Shown piece by piece: positions 7,617-15,644 of a stretch of DNA of 64,000 bases (position 1 is its first letter; every line of letters starts with the position of its first letter). The stretch comes from Anoxynatronum sp033549305. Lineage in GTDB: Bacteria > Bacillota > Clostridia > Peptostreptococcales > Tindalliaceae. The translations under genes and the position numbers were made by a program. Under the pieces are notes generated by a model. It saw only the letters and a list, made by a program, of their open reading frames with translations. It made no database searches and was not told where the DNA came from. Location: the NCBI GenBank assembly GCA_033549305.1, contig JAWSUV010000001.1:1-64000 (forward strand), written 5' to 3'.

Positions 7617-8384
7617 CTATTTTAATTGGAAAGTCCATTTCTCCATTTCTGGGATCAGCGCATCGTGGGTCATATCATAGTGCAGCGGTGTGATGGAGAT
7701 AAAAAGCTCCCTGACAGCCGTCATGTCACTGGCTTCTTCCTGAGGCAGATCCATGAGTTCTCCTGCCATCCAGTAATAGGAATTACCCCTGGGATCAGTC
7801 CGGTGTATGAAGTTATTGACATACCGGCGCACACCCAGACGGGTAATCCGAACCCCTTTGATGAAGGATTTTTCGCAGACAGGGTAGTTGACATTATAGA
7901 TGATGCGTGTTGAGTGCCGCTGGGCCATCACATAGGGAATCAATTCCTTCACAAACTCTGCCGCATCATCAAACTGAACGATCTGGTGGTGGGCCATGGA
8001 AACCGCAATGGCCGGTAATCCCATCATGGAAGCTTCGATCGCTCCGGAGACAGTGCCGGAGTAGATCACATCGGTCCCAAGATTCGGACCGTTGTTAATT
8101 CCAGAGACAACCAAATCCGGCGGATCCTTTTCCAGCAGAACGTCCAGCGACAGTTTAATGCAGTCTGCGGGCGTTCCGTTGATGGAATAGGCTTTTATTG
8201 CTTTGTCAAACCGGGAAATCTTTTTGACTGTAATGGGCGAGTGCATGGTAATGGCGTGACCGGTGGCGCTTTTTTCTCTGTTTGGGGCCGCCACTGTAAC
8301 CCGGGCAATGTCTTTCAAGCACATGGCCAGTGTATATATGCCTTCAGCGTAGATCCCGTCATCGTTGGTGATCAGTAAATGCAT
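7617..8384 (-). CDS. surE: 5'/3'-nucleotidase SurE
   Basis: A metal-dependent phosphatase that hydrolyses nucleoside monophosphates. The 255-residue protein begins LLITNDDGIYAEGI, where the NDD aspartates bind the metal. AAPNREKSATGHAIT and VSGINNGPNLG are the other family motifs, and YSGTVSGAIE completes the active-site region. AUG 8384 follows AAAGGAGCG. It is 32 nt downstream of pycB, likely in the same transcript, and ends at a strong terminator. Oddly for SurE, the partner is a biotin-dependent carboxyltransferase rather than pcm or nlpD. Confidence 0.95.
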   Translation of the reverse strand: MHLLITNDDGIYAEGIYTLAMCLKDIARVTVAAPNREKSATGHAITMHSPITVKKISRFDKAIKAYSINGTPADCIKLSLDVLLEKDPPDLVVSGINNGPNLGTDVIYSGTVSGAIEASMMGLPAIAVSMAHHQIVQFDDAAEFVKELIPYVMAQRHSTRIIYNVNYPVCEKSFIKGVRITRLGVRRYVNNFIHRTDPRGNSYYWMAGELMDLPQEEASDMTAVRELFISITPLHYDMTHDALIPEMEKWTFQLK

Positions 8385-8416
8385 AGCATCGCTCCTTTTA
8401 GCAGATCACGTTTTGT

Positions 8417-9814
8417 CTATACGGGGTGTGTTTTTTCTTCTTCATTGTAGAGGGTTGTTTCAATCTGGTATTTTTTTGACCATCTTTCCTTGAAGAAGCT
8501 CATGGCGATCTGCGGGAACAGCGCATAGGAAAGGACGTCTTCCGGCTGCTCTTCATATTCTTTCATTTCTTCCCGCAATATTTTCAGTTGAGGCGGAATA
8601 TCATCAGCAGGCCGGTGGGTGATGACAGTGTCTTTTCCGATGATCTTTTCGATGATTTCCGGACTGATTGCCTTCGCCGGCTGGCCATACAGCCCTTTCA
8701 CATAGTCCTTGACTTCCTTGGGAATCATTTTATAGCGTTCGCCTGACAGTACATTAAAGAGCGCCTGGGTGCCTACGATTTGACTGGTGGGTGTCACCAG
8801 TGGCGGATACCCCAGCTCTTCCCGCACGCGGGGCACTTCCCGGAGCACTTCATCCATTTTTTCCATCTTGTTTTGTTCTTTCAGCTGGGAAATAAAATTG
8901 GACAGCATGCCGCCCGGAATCTGATTGATCAGGGTTCGGGTATCCACGCTCATAACTTTCAGATCGATCAGGCCCATATTAAAGTATTTTTCCCGCAGGG
9001 GGCGGAAATACTCGGCAATTTCATCCAGCTTCACCAGGTCCATGCCAGTGTCATAATCTGTTCCCTCTAAGGCTGCCACCAATGGTTCTGCGGCCGGTTG
9101 AGAGGTTCCCAGGGCCATGGGGGAAATAGCGGTATCAACCACATCCGCACCGGCTTCAATGGCTTTGATATAGGTCATACTGCCCAGTCCGCAGGTATCA
9201 TGGGTATGCACCTGGATGGGCAGGTCAACGGTTTTCTTTAAGGCTGACACCAGATCATACGCGATATAGGGCGCCAGGATGCCGGACATGTCTTTAATAC
9301 AGATGGAGTCGGCTCCCATCTGTGCCATTATTTTAGCCCGGTCAAGGTAATACTTGGTATTGTGTACCGGGCTGACGGTGTAGGAGATACAGCATTGAGC
9401 ATGGCCGCCTTCTTTATTAATCGCCTTAACGGCAGTTTCCAGGTTACGCACATCGTTCACTGCGTCAAACACCCGAACAATATCAATACCGTTCCCGATC
9501 GCCCGCTTAACAAACTCTTCCACCACATCATCAGCATAATGTTTGTATCCCAGTATGTTCTGACCCCGCAGCAGCATCTGCAGTTTGGTTTTTTTGATGG
9601 CTTTGCGTACCTGCCGCAGCCGTTCCCATGGGTCTTCATTTAAATAGCGGAGGCAGGAATCAAAGGTGGCTCCGCCCCACATTTCCAGTGAGTGATATCC
9701 GACTGCATCCATTTTTTCCGCAATGGGCAACATCACATCTGTCGACATGCGGGTGGCCATCAGTGACTGATGAGCATCCCGATAAGTCGTATCTGTCAAT
9801 TTTACTTTTCCCAT
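8417..9814 (-). CDS. pycB: Carboxyltransferase subunit (pyruvate carboxylase subunit B / oxaloacetate decarboxylase alpha type)
   Basis: Transfers CO2 between carboxybiotin and pyruvate/oxaloacetate. The 465 residues hold a TIM-barrel carboxyltransferase domain (about 1-300): TDTTYRDAHQSL, EMWGGATFD, the catalytic lysine in SICIKDMSG, and metal ligands in VHTHDTCG. The PYC_OADA domain follows (about 310-450). The C-terminus ends without the Pro/Ala linker and the AMKM biotin motif found in OadA, so this is the separate-subunit form (PycB or transcarboxylase 5S). No biotin carrier, biotin carboxylase or membrane decarboxylase gene is nearby, so its partners must be encoded elsewhere. AUG 9814 follows GAGGAGGCAGTGTT. 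Confidence 0.9.
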   Translation of the reverse strand: MGKVKLTDTTYRDAHQSLMATRMSTDVMLPIAEKMDAVGYHSLEMWGGATFDSCLRYLNEDPWERLRQVRKAIKKTKLQMLLRGQNILGYKHYADDVVEEFVKRAIGNGIDIVRVFDAVNDVRNLETAVKAINKEGGHAQCCISYTVSPVHNTKYYLDRAKIMAQMGADSICIKDMSGILAPYIAYDLVSALKKTVDLPIQVHTHDTCGLGSMTYIKAIEAGADVVDTAISPMALGTSQPAAEPLVAALEGTDYDTGMDLVKLDEIAEYFRPLREKYFNMGLIDLKVMSVDTRTLINQIPGGMLSNFISQLKEQNKMEKMDEVLREVPRVREELGYPPLVTPTSQIVGTQALFNVLSGERYKMIPKEVKDYVKGLYGQPAKAISPEIIEKIIGKDTVITHRPADDIPPQLKILREEMKEYEEQPEDVLSYALFPQIAMSFFKERWSKKYQIETTLYNEEEKTHPV

Positions 9815-9844
9815 AACACTGCCTCCTCATTTTCAATTTATTCC

Positions 9845-9887
9845 ACGAATGTAATCTGTGGCGCACATACCTTCAATCAACATTCGT
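9845..9887 (-). promoter_or_regulatory. Leader stem upstream of pycB
   Basis: ACGAATGT (9887-9880) can pair with ACATTCGT (9852-9845), 8 bp enclosing a 27-nt loop. It lies within the roughly 115-nt untranslated leader. No riboswitch family was recognised. Confidence 0.35.
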
Positions 9888-9934
9888 CAGATGACGTCGT
9901 GTTCGCTTACCCATCATAAACCAATCCATACCCT

Positions 9935-9963
9935 ATTATACTGGATTGTCTCTTTGTGAGCAA
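9935..9963 (-). promoter_or_regulatory. Predicted promoter of pycB-surE
   Basis: TTGCTC (9963-9958), 17-nt spacer, TATAAT (9940-9935) on the minus strand. The -10 is perfect and the -35 partial. Confidence 0.65.
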
Positions 9964-9990
9964 TGACAAGTGAGGAAACTTGTAAGCATC

Positions 9991-10596
9991 TTATTCGTTG
10001 GGCTTTTTCTGGATCAACACCAGTACCGGAGCCGAAAGACTGGCATTGATACGGCGCATGACCATCACTGCCCATTTTTCGGAAGGCAGGCATTCGGCAT
10101 ATGCCAGCAGCTGCTGCTGCTCTTGCTGACCGCCGGAATGACCCGAATAGGAGATGACAGAGACAATGCCTCCTGGCAGCAGATAGTCGTTTCTAAGTGC
10201 TTCCAGTGCCTGCTTCAGATCATTCCACCGTGTCACTGTGATTTTATCAGAACCCGGCAGAAAACCTAGGTTAAACATCACTGCCTTAAGGGGTTTTTTG
10301 ATGTATTCAGCCAGGCGGCTGTGATTATCCTGTATGAGTCGAAGCGTATGGTGATCTCCGGACCATCCCGCCGCTTTCAGACGAAATCGGGTTGTTTCCA
10401 ACGCTGCCGCCTGGAGGTCAAAAGCGGTCACACACCCTTCGGGCTGCACCTGCTGCCAGAGAAATAACGTATCGTATCCGTTACCCATGGTGCCGTCCAT
10501 CACATGATCGCCTTTTGATATGCGTGCAGCGAGGATTTCCTGCGCTACGTCAGCCATGCGGTGGATTGGCATCTTTCCCTTTGATAAAGCAGTCAT
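9991..10596 (-). CDS. mnmM: tRNA U34 aminomethyl methyltransferase MnmM (YtqB)
   Basis: The 201-residue Rossmann methyltransferase belongs to the YtqB/rRNA_methylase family, shown in Gram-positives to methylate nm5(s2)U34 to mnm5(s2)U34. Visible marks are the SAM site DGTMGNGYDTLFL near residue 35, AFDLQAAALETT, and the family stretch FNLGFLPGSDK in place of a classical NPPY. It starts with an ATGA overlap on the preceding gene, indicating coupling. Last gene of the PHP-purB-asnS-rluB unit. Only a weak hairpin follows. Confidence 0.85.
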   Translation of the reverse strand: MTALSKGKMPIHRMADVAQEILAARISKGDHVMDGTMGNGYDTLFLWQQVQPEGCVTAFDLQAAALETTRFRLKAAGWSGDHHTLRLIQDNHSRLAEYIKKPLKAVMFNLGFLPGSDKITVTRWNDLKQALEALRNDYLLPGGIVSVISYSGHSGGQQEQQQLLAYAECLPSEKWAVMVMRRINASLSAPVLVLIQKKPNE

Positions 10597-11060
10597 TGAG
10601 CATCTGTCCCTTCGTTGCAGCTTCCCTGATAAATCACTCCTGTGGAGACTGCCAGCCAGTCATGACCAGTGAGCAGTTGACCGATTCCCTCCAACAGTGA
10701 GCGAATGTCCTGGTGCTGATCAAGAGGCTTGAAGTGTTCTTTTAGTGCCACCAGCTTCTCCACCTGTTCAGTGTCAGCCAGTACCCAAGAGACTGTGTGC
10801 TTGTTCAGAGCGTTAAAGGCGGTCCGCATCAGGCCATCCTGAACAGACCCGTGATCCCGGGCCGTTTCCAGGGCAATTAACACGCAGATCTTTTCGCTAA
10901 GCGGGCGCAGGATCATCACACCGTCGAGCCGAAAGTGATCCCAGAACAGAAAAATGCGGTCATCTGTCTCAATCAGTAAAGGTTTGGTATTGGGCTGTTC
11001 CCGAAAAAAGTCCATTAACAGGACTTCTTCACCCGGTTTTATTTCGCGAATTTCAATCAT
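10593..11060 (-). CDS. Hypothetical protein, possibly GNAT-fold
   Basis: A 155-residue protein I do not recognise. The N-terminus (IEIREIKPGEE followed by a short helix) and the C-terminal part (an Ala-rich helix and ADTEQVEKLVALKEHF) resemble the layout of GNAT acetyltransferases, but the acetyl-CoA motif Q/RxxGxG/A is absent, so catalysis is doubtful. AUG 11060 follows AAGGTGATG. It lies 9 nt after rluB and overlaps mnmM by 4 nt, so it is translated in step with a tRNA modification gene; a role in modification or in acyl-CoA sensing is speculation. Confidence 0.75.
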   Translation of the reverse strand: MIEIREIKPGEEVLLMDFFREQPNTKPLLIETDDRIFLFWDHFRLDGVMILRPLSEKICVLIALETARDHGSVQDGLMRTAFNALNKHTVSWVLADTEQVEKLVALKEHFKPLDQHQDIRSLLEGIGQLLTGHDWLAVSTGVIYQGSCNEGTDAQ

Positions 11061-11069
11061 GTCATCACC

Positions 11070-11825
11070 TTATTCTCTTTCTTTTTTCGAAGGCAGGTGC
11101 CTGGATGAGACCTTTCGTCCTTTCGGCTGCATCAGTTCTTTTACTTCTTCTTCTGTTAACAACCGACATTGTCCTGGCTGAAGATCACCCAGGGTGAGCG
11201 AGCCAATGGCAACACGCTTCAGATGACTGACTGGATAACCAAGGGTTTCACACATTTTTCGCACCTGCCTGTTTCGGCCTTCGCGCAGGACAATTTCCAC
11301 CTGACAGCGATCTTTTTCTTTGTGAATAATCCTTATTTGAGCTGGCAAGGTTACATAATCTTCCACTTGTATACCTTCCCGGAATTGCTGCATTTTTTCC
11401 TCGGTAATAATGCCATGGAGTTCTGCCTGGTATACTTTTTCCGTTTCATAGCGGGGGTGGGTCAGTCTGAGGGCCAGATCACCGTCATTAGTCAACAGAA
11501 TCAAACCCGATGTCAAATAGTCCAGACGGCCCACCGGATACAGACGTTCCTTCCGATTTACCAAATCAACGACTGTTGGCCGATCAAACTGATCACTGGC
11601 AGTCGAGATAACTCCCATCGGTTTGTGAAGCAAAATGGTGATTTTTTGCTCCTGCTGTCTGACAGGTTTTCCGCGATAGGTGACTTCATCATTCTCCGGA
11701 TTAATCTGCACTCCCATTTCTGTGACAACCTGTCCGTTCACCTCAATCAGTCCGGCAGCGATGAATGATTCACATTGTCTGCGTGAGGCGACACCATTCA
11801 TCGCCAAGTATTTTTGTAGTCTCAC
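11070..11825 (-). CDS. rluB: 23S rRNA pseudouridine synthase, RluB family
   Basis: Makes a pseudouridine in 23S rRNA (U2605 in E. coli). The 251 residues include an N-terminal S4 RNA-binding domain (about 1-60, RLQKYLAMNGVASRR) and the RsuA/RluB catalytic domain with GRLDYLTSGLILLTND, where the Asp of GRLD is the nucleophile; REGRNRQVRKM is also characteristic. I choose GUG 11825, 8 nt after GGAG; an upstream UUG (11831) is too close to that site. asnS ends 12 nt upstream. Confidence 0.94.
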   Translation of the reverse strand: MRLQKYLAMNGVASRRQCESFIAAGLIEVNGQVVTEMGVQINPENDEVTYRGKPVRQQEQKITILLHKPMGVISTASDQFDRPTVVDLVNRKERLYPVGRLDYLTSGLILLTNDGDLALRLTHPRYETEKVYQAELHGIITEEKMQQFREGIQVEDYVTLPAQIRIIHKEKDRCQVEIVLREGRNRQVRKMCETLGYPVSHLKRVAIGSLTLGDLQPGQCRLLTEEEVKELMQPKGRKVSSRHLPSKKERE

Positions 11826-11837
11826 ATTCAACGCTCC

Positions 11838-13136
11838 TTAAGGATAAATCCGGTTCAATGTACGGGCGAAAGGAATGGTTTGCCGTATGTGGTCAATGCC
11901 GCAAATCCATGCCACAGTTCTTTCAAGCCCAAGTCCAAAACCGGAATGGGGTACAGTACCGTATTTTCTCAGTTCAATGTACCACTGGTACACTTCCTCC
12001 GGCAGTTTTTCTTCCCGCAATTTTTTTAACAACAGGTCCAGGTCATGGATCCGCTGCGATCCGCCGATAATTTCACCGTAGCCTTCCGGAGCAATGAGGT
12101 CAGCTCCCAAAATCACATCGGGATTATCAGGATCCGGCTGCATATAAAACGCTTTCATTTCTGTCGGAAAATGAGTAATAAACACCGGCTTCTCGAACTG
12201 AGCGGCGATAAAGGTTTCATGGGGTGCGCCAAAATCATCGCCCCACGCAAATTCAAACCCGCCTTTCTGAAGCATTTCCACCGCATCCGTATACGTAATC
12301 CGGGGAAAGGGCGGCTTAATTTTCTCCAGCGCAGTGGTATCCCGCTGCAACAGAGTTAATTCCTTCCTTCGGCGTTCCAGTACGCGCTGCACCACATAAG
12401 TCACCATTTCCTCCTGGACTTTTAGGTTGCCTTCAAAATCGACAAAAGCCATCTCCGGTTCAATCATCCAAAATTCATTCAGATGCTTTCGGGTTTTGGA
12501 TTTTTCCGCTCTAAAAGTGGGTCCGAAACTGTACACTTTTCCAAATGCCATTGCTGCCGCTTCCGCATACAATTGACCGGTTTGAGAGAGGTAGGCATTT
12601 TCACCGAAATAGTCAATTTCAAACAATTCTGTTGTCCCTTCACAGCTGGCGGGTGTAATGATCGGCGGCTCCACCAGCACAAAGCCATTTTCGTGGAAAT
12701 ACTCACGCAACCCGAGGTTGATTTCGTCCCTGATTTTCAGGATGGCATGCTGACGGGGTGTCCGCATCCATAAATGGCGGTAATCCATCAAAAAGTCAGT
12801 GCCATGCTCTTTCAGGGAAATCGGATAGCCTTCTTCTGCAACCCCCACCACTTCCACCTGTTTCACCAGCAGCTCAAACCCTAATGGAGATCGCTCATCT
12901 TTCTGTACGAAACCAGTAACATGAAAGGATGATTCCTGTGGTAGATTTTTACAGGTGGCAAAGACATCCTCGTCAACTTCTTTTTTAACGACGACGCCCT
13001 GGATGAATCCCGACCCGTCACGAATCTGCAAAAAAATGATTTTACCGCTGGAACGTTTGTTGTAGAGCCATCCGGACAATGTTACTTCCCGGCCTTCAAA
13101 TTGATGAATCTGTTCAATTGTCGTTTTTGTCGGCAT
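11838..13136 (-). CDS. asnS: Asparaginyl-tRNA synthetase
   Basis: Charges tRNA-Asn. The 432 residues contain the N-terminal OB anticodon domain (about 15-105, GREVTLSGWLYNKRSSGK) and the class II core: motif 2 region TFRAEKSKTRKHLNEFW and motif 3 GFGLGLERTVAWI near the C-terminus. The length fits AsnRS. The Lys/Thr/His cluster after the motif 2 Arg favours Asn over Asp charging. AUG 13136 follows AGGAGGGATCA and lies 16 nt after purB. There is no room for a T-box in front of it, so it depends on the upstream promoter. Confidence 0.95.
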   Translation of the reverse strand: MPTKTTIEQIHQFEGREVTLSGWLYNKRSSGKIIFLQIRDGSGFIQGVVVKKEVDEDVFATCKNLPQESSFHVTGFVQKDERSPLGFELLVKQVEVVGVAEEGYPISLKEHGTDFLMDYRHLWMRTPRQHAILKIRDEINLGLREYFHENGFVLVEPPIITPASCEGTTELFEIDYFGENAYLSQTGQLYAEAAAMAFGKVYSFGPTFRAEKSKTRKHLNEFWMIEPEMAFVDFEGNLKVQEEMVTYVVQRVLERRRKELTLLQRDTTALEKIKPPFPRITYTDAVEMLQKGGFEFAWGDDFGAPHETFIAAQFEKPVFITHFPTEMKAFYMQPDPDNPDVILGADLIAPEGYGEIIGGSQRIHDLDLLLKKLREEKLPEEVYQWYIELRKYGTVPHSGFGLGLERTVAWICGIDHIRQTIPFARTLNRIYP

Positions 13137-13152
13137 AATTGATCCCTCCTGA

Positions 13153-14592
13153 TTATACTGTTAGTTCACTGGCTGTTGCGAGTTTCCATGGATATTTCTT
13201 TAGCACAGGCATGATTTCCCGAGAGATAAACTCAACCGTTTGCTCCGGTGCACGGCCAATAAACTGATCTGCCCGCAGAATGCCGGTCATGTCTTTCAGG
13301 GTGAGTCCGAACACCGGATCGTCTGCGATCCGCTGGATGAGATCGTTGGGTTTACCTTCTCTTTTAACCTGATCCGCCGCTTTCATGGAATGCAGCCGGA
13401 TTCGCTCGTGGAGTGACTGCCGGTCGCCTCCCTTTTTCACTGCCTCCATAAGAATATTCTCCGTGGCCATGAAAGGCAGTTCCCGGTCGATGTGTGCCTG
13501 TATCATTTTTTCATAGACCACCAGGCCGGAGAAGACATTCAGGGCAATGTCCAGCACTGCGTCCATTGCCAGGAAGGATTCAGGAATACTGAGACGGCGA
13601 TTGGCTGAATCATCCAGTGTTCTTTCAAACCATTGGCTTGACTGTGTCATGGCTGCATTCTGCTGCAGCGTGATCACCCAGCGGCACAAGGCTGCGATAC
13701 GTTCAGAGCGCATGGGATTACGCTTGTATGCCATGGCTGAGGACCCTACCTGGTTCGTTTCAAAGGGTTCCTCAATTTCCTTGAGATGCTGAAGGAGCCG
13801 CAGATCATTGGTGATTTTGTGCAGTGACTGACCCATTCCGCTGAGAACAGACAACACTTCAAAATCAATTTTACGAGTGTAGGTTTGTCCGGTAACTGGC
13901 AGTCTGTCTGTAAAACCCATCATTTCAGATACTTTTCGGTCCAGTTGATCCACCTTTTGATGGTCACCATCGAACAGATTTAAATAACTGGCCTGGGTGC
14001 CGGTGGTGCCCTTGGCTCCTCTGAATTTAATCCTGGATAATTGATGCCGGATGTTTTCAAAATCCATCAGCAGGTCATACAGCCACAGGCAACCCCGTTT
14101 ACCAACAGTAGTCAGCTGCGCCGGCTGAAAATGAGTAAATCCAAGTGTTGGCACATTTTTATATTCCAGACAAAAATGCATCATCCTGTCCATCAGGCGG
14201 AGCATTTTCTCAGACAGGATCTCAAGTCCTTCCTTCATCAGAATCAGATCTGTGTTGTCACCCACATAAGCACTGGTAGCACCCAGATGAATCACCGGCA
14301 TGGCTTTGGGACACTGGATGCCAAAGGCATGGACATGGGCCATGACATCATGGCGGATTTCCTTTTCTTTCTCTTTAGCCACCTCATAATTAATATCTGA
14401 TTGATAGCGTTCCATTTCAGCTATCTGATCGTCTGTAATGGGGAGCCCCAGATCCTTTTCGGCTTTTGCCAGTGCAATCCATAAACGGCGCCATGTCTGA
14501 AATTTGTGATCTGCGGAAAAGACCTCCAGCATTTCACGGCTGGCGTATCGTTCCACCAGTGGATTTTCATAATTCGGGCGTTGTTTCAGCAT
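13153..14592 (-). CDS. purB: Adenylosuccinate lyase
   Basis: Catalyses two fumarate-releasing steps in purine synthesis (SAICAR to AICAR and adenylosuccinate to AMP). The 479 residues carry the fumarase/ASL signature SSAMAYKRNPMRSE near residue 285 and the HLGATSAYVGDNTD region near residue 110, with TLGFTHFQPAQ at the active site. AUG 14592 follows AAAGGAG at 6 nt and gives the normal N-terminus; an in-frame upstream extension lies inside the preceding gene. It overlaps the end of the PHP gene by 26 nt. No other pur genes are nearby. Confidence 0.96.
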   Translation of the reverse strand: MLKQRPNYENPLVERYASREMLEVFSADHKFQTWRRLWIALAKAEKDLGLPITDDQIAEMERYQSDINYEVAKEKEKEIRHDVMAHVHAFGIQCPKAMPVIHLGATSAYVGDNTDLILMKEGLEILSEKMLRLMDRMMHFCLEYKNVPTLGFTHFQPAQLTTVGKRGCLWLYDLLMDFENIRHQLSRIKFRGAKGTTGTQASYLNLFDGDHQKVDQLDRKVSEMMGFTDRLPVTGQTYTRKIDFEVLSVLSGMGQSLHKITNDLRLLQHLKEIEEPFETNQVGSSAMAYKRNPMRSERIAALCRWVITLQQNAAMTQSSQWFERTLDDSANRRLSIPESFLAMDAVLDIALNVFSGLVVYEKMIQAHIDRELPFMATENILMEAVKKGGDRQSLHERIRLHSMKAADQVKREGKPNDLIQRIADDPVFGLTLKDMTGILRADQFIGRAPEQTVEFISREIMPVLKKYPWKLATASELTV

Positions 14593-15441
14593 GGAATTCT
14601 CCTTTCTGGTTATCGTCTCTCTTACTCGCTGTTTTGAGCGTTTCATAAAAGCGCCGAATGGGTTCGATGGGCATACTGCATTGCCCCAGGTCACTTTCCC
14701 GTATCTGCTGCTTTGGTGGAGCATGAAAATCAGAGCCGCCGGTAACCAGCAATCCGCAGCGATGAGCCAGGCGCAGGTACCGCTGCACTTCATTGTGAGA
14801 GTGAGCCGGATAATATGCTTCCAATCCCATCAGTCCGGATTCGATCAGCTTTGGAATTAATTCATCCCGATTCATCAAGGCCGGATGGGCCAGGACTGAA
14901 AATCCGCCCAGTTGGTGAATCAGTGGAATGGTATCGAAGGGAGTCAGTTTGTAGCGCGGGACATAGGCCNNNNNNNNNNGAAGGCTTCCTGAACATTTGG
15001 AACCGCTCGCAGAGCGACAAGCACCCGTGCCACGTGCACCCTTCCGACCACTCCATCTCCGGCAATCTTTTTCACCTGGTCATAGGTGATGTCAATTCCC
15101 AGGTCATTCAATTTCCCCACTATTTTTCCTGCACGGTTAAACCGCGATTCTTTTAACGTTTGCAACAGTTCTGTCAGCCTCTGATCTGTCTCATTAATCC
15201 CATAAGCAAGGAGGTGTACTTCCGTCGTGTTATCTTCTGTACTGAATTCAATCCCAGGAAGCATCCAGAAATCTTTGAATTTGAGAGCTGCCTGACGTGC
15301 TTCCGCCAGTGCTTCCACCGTATCGTGATCCGTCACGGCAATACCGCCCAGTCCTTTCCGGTGTGCATATTGGATAAGTTCAGTAGCTGTGAAAACACCA
15401 TCTGAAGCATTGGTATGTGTATGCATGTCAATTCGTTTCAT
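14567..15441 (-). CDS. PHP-domain phosphoesterase (YciV/RNase AM-like), interrupted by assembly gap
   Basis: A metal-dependent phosphoesterase of the PHP family; the E. coli relative acts on short RNA and nucleoside 3',5'-bisphosphates. The first part (15441-14980) begins RIDMHTHTNASDG and has VTDHDTVEAL and LPGIEFSTE, giving the metal-binding His/Asp/Glu set. After the N run the frame resumes at AYVPRYKLTP and includes GGFSVLAHPAL and GGSDFHAP. With the ten N taken at face value the frame breaks, but this is an artefact: a real gap of 26 nt (or 26 plus a multiple of 3) restores one frame of about 296 residues. AUG follows AGAGGGAATC. First gene of the purB-asnS unit. Confidence 0.88.
14970..14979. 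other. Scaffold gap (10 N)
   Basis: Ten N, probably a placeholder rather than a true length. Family comparison (a short segment with a YLG-like core precedes PAYVP in relatives) suggests about 26 missing nucleotides. Confidence 0.9.
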
Positions 15442-15494
15442 GTGATTCCCTCTTTAAATGAATCGTTCAATGTCATTAATTGATGAACACTCTT

Positions 15495-15523
15495 ATTATA
15501 AACTAAAAGAAGCCTTCTTCATA
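15495..15523 (-). promoter_or_regulatory. Possible promoter of the PHP-purB-asnS operon
   Basis: A perfect TATAAT (15500-15495) on the minus strand, with only a poor -35 (TATGAA at 17 nt). It lies between the rny terminator and the PHP start. Confidence 0.45.
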
Positions 15524-15583
15524 GCGGCTTTGTGGTTTTCAGTCCATCAGGTCTCTCCTGTTTCCCTTAATTGTATTAGCATC

Positions 15584-15627
15584 CTAAATAAAGCAGCCAT
15601 CCTGATTACTCAGAAAATGGCTGCTTT
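15584..15627 (-). terminator. Rho-independent terminator of rny
   Basis: AAAGCAGCCAT pairs with ATGGCTGCTTT (11 bp, 16-nt loop), followed by ATTTAG. It begins 17 nt after the rny stop. Confidence 0.88.
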
Positions 15628-15644
15628 TGATTTTCAAGCTCATT

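Noticed and set aside
13137..13152. T-box leader for asnS
   Set aside because: Only 16 nt separate purB and asnS, with no room for a leader.
13153..14793. Longer purB product (546 residues)
   Set aside because: The extension lies in the PHP gene; AUG 14592 has AAAGGAG and gives the normal purB N-terminus.
14567..15441. PHP gene as a true pseudogene
   Set aside because: The only break coincides with a run of N; both halves keep family motifs.
15442..15583. Riboswitch (c-di-GMP, glycine or ZTP type) before the PHP-purB operon
   Set aside because: Short stretches such as CAAAGCC recall known classes, but the full conserved cores are missing and the best -10 box lies downstream of them.
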